Under the pieces are notes generated by a model. The model had not been told where the DNA came from. It did no database searches and worked only from the letters and a program-made list of their open reading frames with translations. A program made the translations under genes and the position numbers. From Halieaceae bacterium (lineage in GTDB: Bacteria > Pseudomonadota > Gammaproteobacteria > Pseudomonadales > Halieaceae), in the NCBI GenBank assembly GCA_018666055.1, contig JABJAS010000247.1:1-8227 (forward strand): 8,227 nt of DNA, given 5' to 3'. Shown piece by piece: positions 1-6,736 of the stretch (positions are counted from its first letter, which is position 1; every line of letters begins with the position of its first letter).

Positions 1-872
1 CTTTTGCCATGGCCAGTGTGATTGGCTTCCTCGCAAACGTGCCCCTGAACTACATGTTGATTTTTGGTGTCTGGGGCGCTCCCGAGTTGGGCGCAGAGGG
101 CTGTGGCCTTGCGACAGCGGCTTCAATGTGGATTAGCACCATCATCATTACGCTTTATGTGCTGGCGGCAAAGCCGCTGAAACCCTTTTTGCCCGAACGC
201 TGGCTGCAATGGCCCGATAGCGGCCGTATCAAAGAGATTTTAGTCGTCGGCTTACCCGTTGGGCTGACTTTCTTTTTAGAGACAGGGGTTTTTTCTGCAA
301 TTACCTTGTTCATTGCCCAACTGGGTGAAGCGGCGGTAGCCGCCCATCAGATCACCTTCAATCTTTGGGACGTATTTTATATTCCGATGGTCAGTATCGG
401 TAGCGCCATGGCGACCCGGATGGGCCACGCCATTGGTGCGGGAAATACCGAGGACGTGCGGATGGCGCTGCGTGTTGGCGCCACTCTATCCGCTCTGGTG
501 GGCCTCATTACCATGGCCTTATTGCTGCTGTTCCCGGATGAGATTATCGGTGCCTACACACAATCAACTGATGTAAAAGATCTCGCGCTGCGCTTACTCC
601 GCCTGGCGGCGCTGTTTATCATGATCGACGTTATACAAATTGTCGGATCATTTGTCCTGCGGGCTTATAAAGAAACGCGGTTTCCGTTCATCGTTGTCAC
701 CCTTGCCTACTGGGGACTCGCCTTACCTCTGGGGTACCTTTTGGCCATTCATTGGGGTGACGGTAGCCCTGAAGGTACGTTGGATTTCTGGTACGCCACC
801 ATTGCGGGTATCTCGGTTGCAACAGCACTGATCGTCTGGCGCGTGAAAAAAATACTCAGCGCGCTAGAGTGA
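1..872 (+). CDS. norM: MATE-family multidrug efflux transporter, NorM/MdtK type (3' part, 5' end outside window)
   Basis: This is the C-terminal part of an inner-membrane cation-coupled drug antiporter of the MATE family. The frame is open from base 3, before the first ATG at base 9, and reads into a typical internal MATE segment (F-L-A-N-V-P-L-N-Y), so the true start lies left of the window. Counting from that ATG, 287 residues are visible, with several hydrophobic segments (roughly 36-53, 78-101, 157-175, 195-215, 226-246 and 262-278). Acidic residues known to matter in NorM proteins appear conserved: Glu-91 in G-L-T-F-F-L-E and Asp-207 in I-D-V-I-Q-I-V-G. The A-A-H-Q-I motif (111-115) and L-R-A-Y-K-E-T-R (217-224) are also typical. 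It converges on moeB with 24 nt between stop codons and is probably unrelated to that operon. The substrate cannot be predicted; the norM/mdtK label is by family resemblance. Confidence 0.9.
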   Translation, partial: FAMASVIGFLANVPLNYMLIFGVWGAPELGAEGCGLATAASMWISTIIITLYVLAAKPLKPFLPERWLQWPDSGRIKEILVVGLPVGLTFFLETGVFSAITLFIAQLGEAAVAAHQITFNLWDVFYIPMVSIGSAMATRMGHAIGAGNTEDVRMALRVGATLSALVGLITMALLLLFPDEIIGAYTQSTDVKDLALRLLRLAALFIMIDVIQIVGSFVLRAYKETRFPFIVVTLAYWGLALPLGYLLAIHWGDGSPEGTLDFWYATIAGISVATALIVWRVKKILSALE

Positions 873-896
873 CCCCAATAAGCCTTACATGAGGGG

Positions 897-1652
897 TTAA
901 TCGCCACCGCCACACAGTGGGCAGTCGGGTCGCGCCGTCAAAGTGATCGATGAATACTCATCCGCCCAGCCATCTGCGTAGTGCACAACGCCCCATGGCA
1001 GGGGCGCCCCCAATAAATATTTGAGCGCCGCCAAGCTCTGCTGCATGGCAATCATGCCCGCGACAGGCCCTAAAATACCGAGCGCTGTGCAACCACCCAG
1101 CGCCTCGTCGCCATCCGCAAACACCAGGCAGTGATAGCAGCCGCCTTGGCGAATGGGATCGAAGGCAATCCACTGGCCTGCTGTCTGCACCGCTGCCCCC
1201 ATCAGCCACGGCAACTGTCTCTCGTAAGTTGATCGATCAATATCAAGGCGCGCTTGATTCGAATCGGAGGCATCGATCACCAGATCGACGCCATCGAGCA
1301 GACCTTGTGCGGCGTCAGCATCAAATCGCCCAACGCATCCTTCCAGCACAATGTCAGCATTGGCAGCGCGAAGGCGGCGCGTCAGTGCATCGACTTTAGC
1401 GATACCGACATCCGCTTCGGTATACACCACCTGACGCGGCAGATTGCTGAGCTCCACCTGATCCGGATCGACCACCCGAATATGGCCCACGCCCGCCCCC
1501 GCTAGATATTGCGTCACGGGACAACCCAAGCCTCCGGCACCCACCACCAGCACACAGCTGCGTTGCAATCGCATCTGCCCGTCTAAATCCACCTGTGGCA
1601 GGAGCAGTTGCCTTGCGTATCGCGTCAGCTGGTTGTCTGTCAGCGTCTCCAT
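897..1652 (-). CDS. moeB: MoeB/HesA/ThiF-family adenylyltransferase for sulfur-carrier proteins
   Basis: E1-like enzyme that adenylates the C-terminal glycine of a ubiquitin-fold sulfur carrier, MoaD for molybdopterin if it is MoeB, in the cytoplasm. From the ATG at 1652 the protein has 251 residues, close to E. coli MoeB. It shows the nucleotide-binding loop G-A-G-G-L-G (38-43), the V-E-L-S-N-L-P-R-Q segment (67-74), the Mg-binding Asp-130, two zinc-type CxxC pairs (Cys-172/175 and Cys-244/247) and Cys-188 at the position of E. coli Cys-187. The usual Asn after Asp-130 is Ser here. There is no C-terminal rhodanese domain. The frame stays open to 1709, but the ATG at 1652 fits the family N-terminus. 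The start lies inside prmC (13-nt overlap), with a G7 tract only 2 nt upstream, so translation is probably coupled to prmC. No moaD or thiS gene is visible, so a ThiF-like role is possible. Confidence 0.9.
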   Translation of the reverse strand: METLTDNQLTRYARQLLLPQVDLDGQMRLQRSCVLVVGAGGLGCPVTQYLAGAGVGHIRVVDPDQVELSNLPRQVVYTEADVGIAKVDALTRRLRAANADIVLEGCVGRFDADAAQGLLDGVDLVIDASDSNQARLDIDRSTYERQLPWLMGAAVQTAGQWIAFDPIRQGGCYHCLVFADGDEALGGCTALGILGPVAGMIAMQQSLAALKYLLGAPLPWGVVHYADGWADEYSSITLTARPDCPLCGGGD

Positions 1653-2449
1653 TGCCCCCCCGTTAATCGCTCGTGGCCCGACCAGTCTGGCCGAGTACTC
1701 ACTGAGCAATACTGATGCTCCTGCAGTGCTGCACGGACCGCGGCGCCCTGATCAAAGCCGTGCTCCAGTAACAACCAGCCACCGTCAGTGAGGTGATCAC
1801 GAGCATGCTGGATGAGATGTAACAGCGACTCTAATCCGCTGGCACCGCCAATCAGCGCAGTGACCGGCTCCGCGGGCAGATCGCCCTGCACCAAGTGAGG
1901 GTCATTGGCGGCAATGTAGGGTGGATTCGCAATAATCAGCGGCCAAGTGCGGCCACTCACTGCGCTGAACCAATCACTTAACAACCAGTCTACTTCCAAC
2001 CCAAGTACCAACGCGTTCTCGCGGGCACAATCCAATGCATGAGGACTGCTATCGATACCCGAGAGGGCTGCCCCGGGGCGCGACGCTTTACACGACAACG
2101 CGATCGCCCCGCTTCCGGTCCCCATATCCAGCACGGTACTGGCTCCCGCATCGATCTGCTCGATCGCCCATTCCACGAGATGCTCTGTTTCCCGGCGAGG
2201 GATCAAGACGTGCTGATTCACCTGCAGACGAATCGTCCAAAAATCGCAGTAACCCAAGAGGTAGGCAAGCGGCTCCCCTTCTCGACGGGCGAGGGTTAAC
2301 TCGTTAAATCGATCTATCGTCGCCTTTGCGACCCGGTCGTCGCCGTGGGCAAAGAGCCAGCCACGATCAACACCCAGCACAGCCGCCAGCAGTGTCTCGG
2401 CTTCACCACGATGAATGTGCGCCGAAGCCATCAGCTCCCGAACAGTCAT
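1640..2449 (-). CDS. prmC: Release factor glutamine methyltransferase PrmC (HemK)
   Basis: SAM-dependent methyltransferase that N5-methylates the glutamine of the GGQ motif in release factors 1 and 2, raising termination efficiency. The 269-residue protein has an N-terminal helical domain (about 1-75), the SAM-binding motif D-M-G-T-G-S-G (108-114), the signature N-P-P-Y (175-178) that contacts the target glutamine, and a typical D-P-H-L..G-D..A-E-P..A-L stretch (183-199). The end S-G-H-E-R-L-T (257-263) matches the family C-terminus, so the stop is credible. One oddity is L-I-P-R-R-E-T-E (82-89), where relatives usually have Pro instead of the second Arg. The ATG at 2449 overlaps the prfA stop as ATGA, so reinitiation after prfA is likely. 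Its direct substrate is encoded immediately upstream. Confidence 0.97.
   Translation of the reverse strand: MTVRELMASAHIHRGEAETLLAAVLGVDRGWLFAHGDDRVAKATIDRFNELTLARREGEPLAYLLGYCDFWTIRLQVNQHVLIPRRETEHLVEWAIEQIDAGASTVLDMGTGSGAIALSCKASRPGAALSGIDSSPHALDCARENALVLGLEVDWLLSDWFSAVSGRTWPLIIANPPYIAANDPHLVQGDLPAEPVTALIGGASGLESLLHLIQHARDHLTDGGWLLLEHGFDQGAAVRAALQEHQYCSVSTRPDWSGHERLTGGQWRR
1655..1661 (-). repeat. G7 homopolymer at the prmC/moeB junction
   Basis: Read on the minus strand, seven consecutive G residues lie in the last codons of prmC and end 2 nt before the moeB ATG. In the prmC frame they form Thr-Gly-Gly just before the C-terminus. One extra G would move prmC into the moeB frame without meeting a stop. 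The run is too close to the ATG to be an ideal Shine-Dalgarno sequence. The tract is seen directly; any slippage is inference. Confidence 0.6.
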
Positions 2450-3531
2450 TCATCCGCCAGCGCAGCAAGCAGATCTGCTTGATGTTCCTGCCGCAGCGGC
2501 ACGATCAGGGCATCCAGCGCACCGCCCACTACATCATCAAGCCGATACAGCGTTAGATTGATTCGATGATCGGTGATCCGGCCCTGAGGAAAATTATAGG
2601 TGCGAATCCGCTCAGAGCGATCACCCGAACCCACGAGAGAGCGCCGCTCTGATGCTTGGGTGGCTTTCTGACTTTCCTGCTGCGCGGACAGCAAACGGGC
2701 CTGCAATAACGACATCGCTCGCGCTCGATTTTTGTGTTGAGAGCGTTCATCCTGACACTCAACGACCACGCCAGTAGGAATATGTGTCAAGCGAACTGCC
2801 GAATCGGTGGTGTTGACGTGTTGTCCTCCCGCTCCCGACGAACGAAACGTGTCGACCCGTAAATCTTCTTTGCGAATCTCAACGCTGTCAATTTCTGCCA
2901 GCTCGGGTAATACCGCAACAGTGCACGCTGAGGTATGAATGCGGCCTTGGGACTCGGTTTCAGGAACGCGTTGTACTCGATGAACGCCCGACTCAAATTT
3001 CAGATTGGCATAAACGTCGGTACCCACCACGCGCATGATAATTTCTTTGTAGCCGCCATGTTCTCCAGATCGTTCGGACAGCACTTTTATCGACCAGCCT
3101 TTACCCTCTGCATAGCGGTGATACATGCGAAATAAGTCCCCGGAAAAAATCGCGGCTTCATCTCCGCCCGTGCCCGCACGAATTTCCAAGAAAATATTGC
3201 TGGCATCACTGGGATCCTTGGGCAACAACAGTATCTGCAAATCGGCCTCAACTGCCTCAAGTGCCTGCTCTGCCTCAGCGATCTCTTCCGTCGCAAGCGC
3301 TCTGATGTCCTCATCGGGATCATCGAGCATTTGGCGGGTATCGCGCACAACTCCCTGGAGTTGAGTAAGCTGCTGATACTGCGCCACAACCACATCAAGA
3401 TGTGAGAACTCCCGAGAGAGATCACGGAATTGATCTTGATTACCAATGACTTCGGCATCCCCTAATAGGGCCGCCACTTCCTGATGGCGATCCGCCAACG
3501 TCGTCAACTTGTTCAGTAGAGAGGCTTTCAC
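2446..3531 (-). CDS. prfA: Peptide chain release factor 1 (RF1)
   Basis: Class I release factor that reads UAA and UAG in the ribosomal A site and triggers peptidyl-tRNA hydrolysis. The 361-residue protein has the usual length. It carries the RF1 anticodon tripeptide P-E-T (190-192, the PxT form rather than the SPF of RF2) and the catalytic G-G-Q (235-237) within [10 protein letters not shown]. Gln-237 is the residue PrmC would methylate. The C-terminal R-T-Y-N-F-P-Q-G-R block (310-318) is intact. There is no in-frame stop or frameshift of the RF2 type. The start is a GTG at 3531, which makes the N-terminus (M-K-A-S-L) align with E. coli RF1; only a weak purine-rich site precedes it. It begins 21 nt after the hemA stop and is probably cotranscribed with hemA. 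Confidence 0.98.
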   Translation of the reverse strand: MKASLLNKLTTLADRHQEVAALLGDAEVIGNQDQFRDLSREFSHLDVVVAQYQQLTQLQGVVRDTRQMLDDPDEDIRALATEEIAEAEQALEAVEADLQILLLPKDPSDASNIFLEIRAGTGGDEAAIFSGDLFRMYHRYAEGKGWSIKVLSERSGEHGGYKEIIMRVVGTDVYANLKFESGVHRVQRVPETESQGRIHTSACTVAVLPELAEIDSVEIRKEDLRVDTFRSSGAGGQHVNTTDSAVRLTHIPTGVVVECQDERSQHKNRARAMSLLQARLLSAQQESQKATQASERRSLVGSGDRSERIRTYNFPQGRITDHRINLTLYRLDDVVGGALDALIVPLRQEHQADLLAALADE

Positions 3532-3552
3532 AGTCGCGCTATCACCGCAGAC

Positions 3553-4863
3553 TCACTGCAGAGTTGTCTGTTCGTCGCGCTCATCATCGGCGTCGGCAAG
3601 ACCCAGTACGGCGGCCATTTTGCTGACATCATCCGTCCCCCCCTCTTTAGCCAACTGCCTGAGTCCAGCCGTGGGGGCATGGATCAACTTGTTCGTGAGG
3701 CCTCGCGCAAGTCTACTGAGCACTTCCGCTGGGTCACCGCCTTTTTCCAGCATTTTGAACGCTTTATCGAGCTCTACCTGCTGTATCGCCAGCGCCGTAT
3801 CACGGTAGGTTTTGACGACATCTGCTGATTGCCGCTCCAGGAGACCTTCCTGCAGCATCTCCATACCCGAGGCCACGATTTCATCGGCTTTACTCGCCTC
3901 AGAAGCACGTAGGCGCAAATTCTCTTCAATCACCTCCCGCATGTCGTCTACGGTATAAAGGTAAATGTCGGACACCTCAGTCACCTGTGGCTCGATATCT
4001 CGCGGAACGGCCAAATCAATCATCAACATTGGACGCCACTTCCGCGCTTTAATGGCATCTTCTACAGCCCCCTTACCCAAAATAGGCAATTGGCTCCCGG
4101 TCGAGCTGATAACGATATCGGCATCCGATAAACGCTCAGTCACATCGGCCAACAATATGGCTTCGGCGTCGAACTGCGAAGCGAGTAGCTCTGCTCTTTC
4201 TAGCGTTCGGTTAGCGATAATTAGCTTTCCCAAGCCCGCGTCGCGGAGGTGCCGTGCAACCAGCTCAACGGTCTCGCCGGCGCCCAATAACAATGCTGTG
4301 CTTTGCTCCATGTCACGGAAAATCTGTCTCGCCAAGTCCACCGCTGCATAGGCGACCGAAACGGGATTTTCGCCAATGGCAGTATCGGTGCGCACTTTCT
4401 TTGCGATGCGGAACGCCTCAGGAAAAATCAGATTTAAGTGATAACCGACCGCACCGACTTCTTGCGCGACTGCAAAGGCAGACTTCATTTGGCCAAAAAT
4501 TTGCGGTTCTCCCAGCACCATCGAGTTCAATCCTGCGGCTACCCTCACTAGGTGTGAGGCTGCGGCGACGCCATGATTGCGATAGACAGAGGGCAGAAGG
4601 TGATTCACGTTCAGTCCGTGATGCTGCGCGAGCCAATGTGATATTTGATCGGCCGCAGCAATCGCATCCGAATCCGCTGGCAGGACACCGTAGAGCTCGG
4701 TTCTGTTGCAGGTTGATAAAATCACTGCCTCCGTAAACTGGGTTTCCGAAATCAGCGCATTCAAAGAGTCGTGCACTTTTTCTGGCGCAAAAGCGATCTG
4801 CTCGCGCAGCTCCACAGATGCCGAGTCATGATTTACACCAACGACCACCAGATTATCCAACAT
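3553..4863 (-). CDS. hemA: Glutamyl-tRNA reductase
   Basis: NADPH-dependent enzyme that reduces glutamate on charged tRNA-Glu to glutamate-1-semialdehyde, the first committed step of C5 tetrapyrrole synthesis. From the ATG at 4863 the protein has 436 residues. It shows G-V-N-H (9-12), the catalytic Cys-52 in S-T-C-N-R-T-E (50-56), L-G-E-P-Q-I-F-G-Q (118-126), the NADPH-binding L-G-A-G-E-T (193-198), and a C-terminal helical dimerisation region from about 305. The frame is open upstream to a TTG at 4896, with an in-frame GTG at 4866. I prefer 4863 because it brings G-V-N-H close to its usual distance from the N-terminus. The best purine stretch (GGGGGAGGG on the minus strand) ends 14 nt before this ATG, which is far. 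The TGATG overlap with a short upstream ORF suggests coupling. It leads the hemA-prfA-prmC-moeB operon. Confidence 0.96.
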   Translation of the reverse strand: MLDNLVVVGVNHDSASVELREQIAFAPEKVHDSLNALISETQFTEAVILSTCNRTELYGVLPADSDAIAAADQISHWLAQHHGLNVNHLLPSVYRNHGVAAASHLVRVAAGLNSMVLGEPQIFGQMKSAFAVAQEVGAVGYHLNLIFPEAFRIAKKVRTDTAIGENPVSVAYAAVDLARQIFRDMEQSTALLLGAGETVELVARHLRDAGLGKLIIANRTLERAELLASQFDAEAILLADVTERLSDADIVISSTGSQLPILGKGAVEDAIKARKWRPMLMIDLAVPRDIEPQVTEVSDIYLYTVDDMREVIEENLRLRASEASKADEIVASGMEMLQEGLLERQSADVVKTYRDTALAIQQVELDKAFKMLEKGGDPAEVLSRLARGLTNKLIHAPTAGLRQLAKEGGTDDVSKMAAVLGLADADDERDEQTTLQ

Positions 4864-4907
4864 CACGAGCTTAGAAGCCCTCCCCCACCGCAACAACTTG
4901 TTATCAT
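4863..4907 (-). CDS. Candidate 14-codon leader peptide upstream of hemA
   Basis: A small ORF encodes M-I-T-S-C-C-G-G-G-G-L-L-S-S and stops at a TGA that shares its A with the hemA ATG (TGATG). A perfect AAGGAG Shine-Dalgarno sequence lies on the minus strand at 4918-4913, 5 nt before this ATG, and is the best ribosome-binding site in the intergenic region. The ORF is out of frame with hemA, so it is not an N-terminal extension. If translated, it would deliver terminating ribosomes onto the hemA start. Several codons are of types usually rare in gammaproteobacteria (ATA, GGA, GGG, CTA), which could mean pausing or could mean it is not a gene. If the hemA transcript starts near 4896, the ORF is not in the mRNA at all. 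I know of no characterised family for this peptide. Confidence 0.4.
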   Translation of the reverse strand: MITSCCGGGGLLSS

Positions 4908-4911
4908 AGCA
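4899..4911. promoter_or_regulatory. Candidate symmetric bidirectional -10 element between hemA and the lbcA-like gene
   Basis: The plus strand reads TGTTATCATAGCA. It contains an extended -10 (TGn then TATCAT, 5 of 6 to consensus) pointing right at 4899-4907. On the minus strand it reads TGCTATGAT at 4911-4903, again TGn with a 5-of-6 hexamer, pointing left. The shared core TATCATA fits the symmetric TATNATA form described for bacterial bidirectional promoters. Predicted starts would be near 4914 rightward and near 4896 leftward. No good -35 hexamer stands 16-18 nt away on either side, which extended -10 promoters can tolerate. A TTGACG lies at 4951-4946 on the minus strand, but its distance does not suit this -10. 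This is inference from motif shape only. Confidence 0.4.
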
Positions 4912-4929
4912 TCTCCTTCACACAAACTG

Positions 4930-4956
4930 GCTGTTAGGCGAGCGTCGTCAAACAGC
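4930..4956. repeat. Short inverted repeat in the divergent intergenic region
   Basis: GCTGTT at 4930-4935 is the exact reverse complement of AACAGC at 4951-4956, with a 15-nt spacer. It sits between the candidate shared -10 region and the start of the lbcA-like gene, where a regulator could bind. Six-base arms are short enough to arise by chance, and I do not recognise the motif. Confidence 0.25.
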
Positions 4957-4978
4957 GGTAGCTTAGGACATAACAGGC

Positions 4979-6736
4979 TTGCGACAACACTTCACTGCGC
5001 CCCTTTTACTCTCTATCGCACTGTCTGCTCTGGTGGGATGCGCCTCGCCCACCGGCAATGAAAAGTCTGCCTCGGCGCAGGCCGGCGAGCCCACTGACAA
5101 CGCGGCCACGCGCACTTCGACGGCCCTTAAAGAAGCCCCAGAACAGCGTGAAATGCCTATCCCAGAATCCAGTGTGCTGCCCCTTTTAAAGGCCGAGTTT
5201 GCGCTGAGAGCCCGAGATTTTGAGTTAGGCTCATCATTGCTCACAGAGCAAGCCATGCTGCTCAACGATCCCGCTTTAACGCGCCGCGCGCTGCGCCTCG
5301 CGGAATTCATTAGCGATGAACAGCGCGCGGCCGCGCTGTCACTAAGGCTCGCAGAGCTCGACCCAAATGATGGCGCGGCAGCAGCAGCAGCCTCCGGATG
5401 GCTCGCGCGATCGGGCCAACCACTCAGAGCTTTGGAGTACGCGGAATATGCGCTAGCGCTGGGCGTGTCGGTCAACGTTGCAGGCAACCTGGGGTCCTTC
5501 TCCCAGTTCGACGACAACACACAACGAGCGGTAGCAGCGGCCATTGAGTCACTGTCATCGCGCTGGCCTAACGACGACGAGATCGCCATTGCAGCGACCC
5601 TGCTGGCTCGTCTCAAACAGGATTGGCAGCTGGCGGAGTCGTTGATTTTACCCGTACTGCAACGATCACCCGGTGACGTACGGTCCATTATGTTATGGAC
5701 ACAGTTGCAAATTGACCAATCGGTTGAGGACCCACTTGAGCGGCTGGTCGAGGCGGTCACAGAGTACCCGGAGAATACGGAGTTGCGCTTGCAGTACGCT
5801 CGTTTACTAGGAGCAGAGGGCGATTACAGCGGCGCTCAGGCGCAGTTTGCCATCCTCCTCGCGCTGGACCCCGATAATCCCGACATGCTCTCGACCGCCG
5901 CATTATTGGACTTTGAACTCGAGCGCTACGATGCGGCGCTGGCCAAATTCTTGCACCTCATCGCACTCGAGGCTCGCCTCGACGAGGCGTTTTATTATGT
6001 GGGTCGGATTCGAGCAGCTGAGGATCGTTATCCCGAAGCAGTCGAAGCGTTCGCGTCTGTCAGGCCGTCGAGAGAATTCAGGGATGCCAAGGTCCGTGCC
6101 GCGCAAATCCTCATCGACACCGCATTTGCCAGCGATATTCGACACTTTTTTCAGGCTCAGCGGCGCACTTACCCGAGCGCCGCTGAACAACTCTTTCTGT
6201 TAGAGGCGGAGTCACTACGTGACTGGGAAGGAGAGTCACTGGCGGCCTATGATCGTGGTCTGAGCGCCTTCCCTCAATCATTTTCATTGCTGTACGGGCG
6301 CGCCATGATCCACGAATCAGAGGACTCGCTGCAGGCAATGGAACACGATCTGCGCAGCATACTTGCTCAGGATCCAAACCATGCCGCGACGTTGAATGCA
6401 TTGGGATATTCGCTGACCAACCGCACACAACGCTATGAAGAGGCGGCAGTGTTAATTGAGCGTGCTCTGGCGCTATCGCCTGGCGATCCGGCCATCATGG
6501 ATAGTTTAGGCTGGGTTTATTACAAGCTGGGGCAGTACGTCCAATCCGAGTCGTTACTGCGAGAGGCACACGCTGCCTTCCCTGACCCAGAGGTGGCGGC
6601 TCATCTCGGTGAAGTGCTGTGGGCGCAAGGGCGTGAAGTTGAAGCCAAAGATGTTTGGCAAGATGGCCTGAACCGAGTGAACGACCACCCCATCATTCTC
6701 GAGGCCATTGATCGATTGGGTGCCGCTTTACCGTGA
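4979..6736 (+). CDS. lbcA: TPR-repeat outer-membrane lipoprotein, LbcA-like
   Basis: A 585-residue protein with a lipoprotein signal peptide (Arg-2, a hydrophobic core, lipobox L-V-G-C with Cys-21) and Ala at +2, which predicts outer-membrane sorting. A low-complexity linker (about 22-60) precedes helical repeats. TPR-like units are clearest at about 268-301, 302-335, 336-362, 434-467, 468-503, 504-537 and 538-570, with L-G-Y/L-G-W and A-L-A-L-S/L-D-P signatures. Length and place, between hemA and lolB, match Pseudomonas aeruginosa PA4667 (LbcA), which partners the periplasmic protease CtpA in degrading cell-wall hydrolases; a similar adaptor role here is inference. The start is a TTG at 4979, chosen because it gives a complete signal peptide, with AGGA at 4965-4968 as a modest ribosome-binding site. 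Residues 133-138 are six alanines encoded partly by a GCA repeat. The stop overlaps the lolB start as GTGA. Confidence 0.85.
   Translation: MRQHFTAPLLLSIALSALVGCASPTGNEKSASAQAGEPTDNAATRTSTALKEAPEQREMPIPESSVLPLLKAEFALRARDFELGSSLLTEQAMLLNDPALTRRALRLAEFISDEQRAAALSLRLAELDPNDGAAAAAASGWLARSGQPLRALEYAEYALALGVSVNVAGNLGSFSQFDDNTQRAVAAAIESLSSRWPNDDEIAIAATLLARLKQDWQLAESLILPVLQRSPGDVRSIMLWTQLQIDQSVEDPLERLVEAVTEYPENTELRLQYARLLGAEGDYSGAQAQFAILLALDPDNPDMLSTAALLDFELERYDAALAKFLHLIALEARLDEAFYYVGRIRAAEDRYPEAVEAFASVRPSREFRDAKVRAAQILIDTAFASDIRHFFQAQRRTYPSAAEQLFLLEAESLRDWEGESLAAYDRGLSAFPQSFSLLYGRAMIHESEDSLQAMEHDLRSILAQDPNHAATLNALGYSLTNRTQRYEEAAVLIERALALSPGDPAIMDSLGWVYYKLGQYVQSESLLREAHAAFPDPEVAAHLGEVLWAQGREVEAKDVWQDGLNRVNDHPIILEAIDRLGAALP

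Noticed and set aside
872..897. ACCCC...GGGGT inverted repeat between the MATE gene and moeB as a bidirectional terminator
   Set aside because: Only 5 bp of stem with a 16-nt loop and no T tract on either strand, so it does not meet the pattern of an intrinsic terminator.
1653..1709. A 19-residue N-terminal extension of moeB
   Set aside because: It lies inside prmC and adds residues before the conserved M-E-T-L-T-D-N-Q-L start. The ATG at 1652 gives the standard MoeB length and aligns its key residues with E. coli numbering.
4946..4951. TTGACG on the minus strand as a hemA -35 box
   Set aside because: The hexamer 17 nt downstream (AGTTTG) is a poor -10, and the spacing to the TATGAT hexamer is much too long, so no coherent promoter can be built on it.
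5375..5392. GCA microsatellite encoding six alanines in the lbcA-like gene
   Set aside because: It is in frame, short, and unremarkable for an alanine-rich helical TPR protein; changes in copy number would not shift the frame.
4963..5760. A 265-codon open frame on the minus strand opposite the lbcA-like gene
   Set aside because: Its product is Ser/Ala/Arg-rich low-complexity sequence with no recognisable domain, as expected for the antisense of a high-GC coding frame. The plus-strand frame has a signal peptide and TPR repeats.
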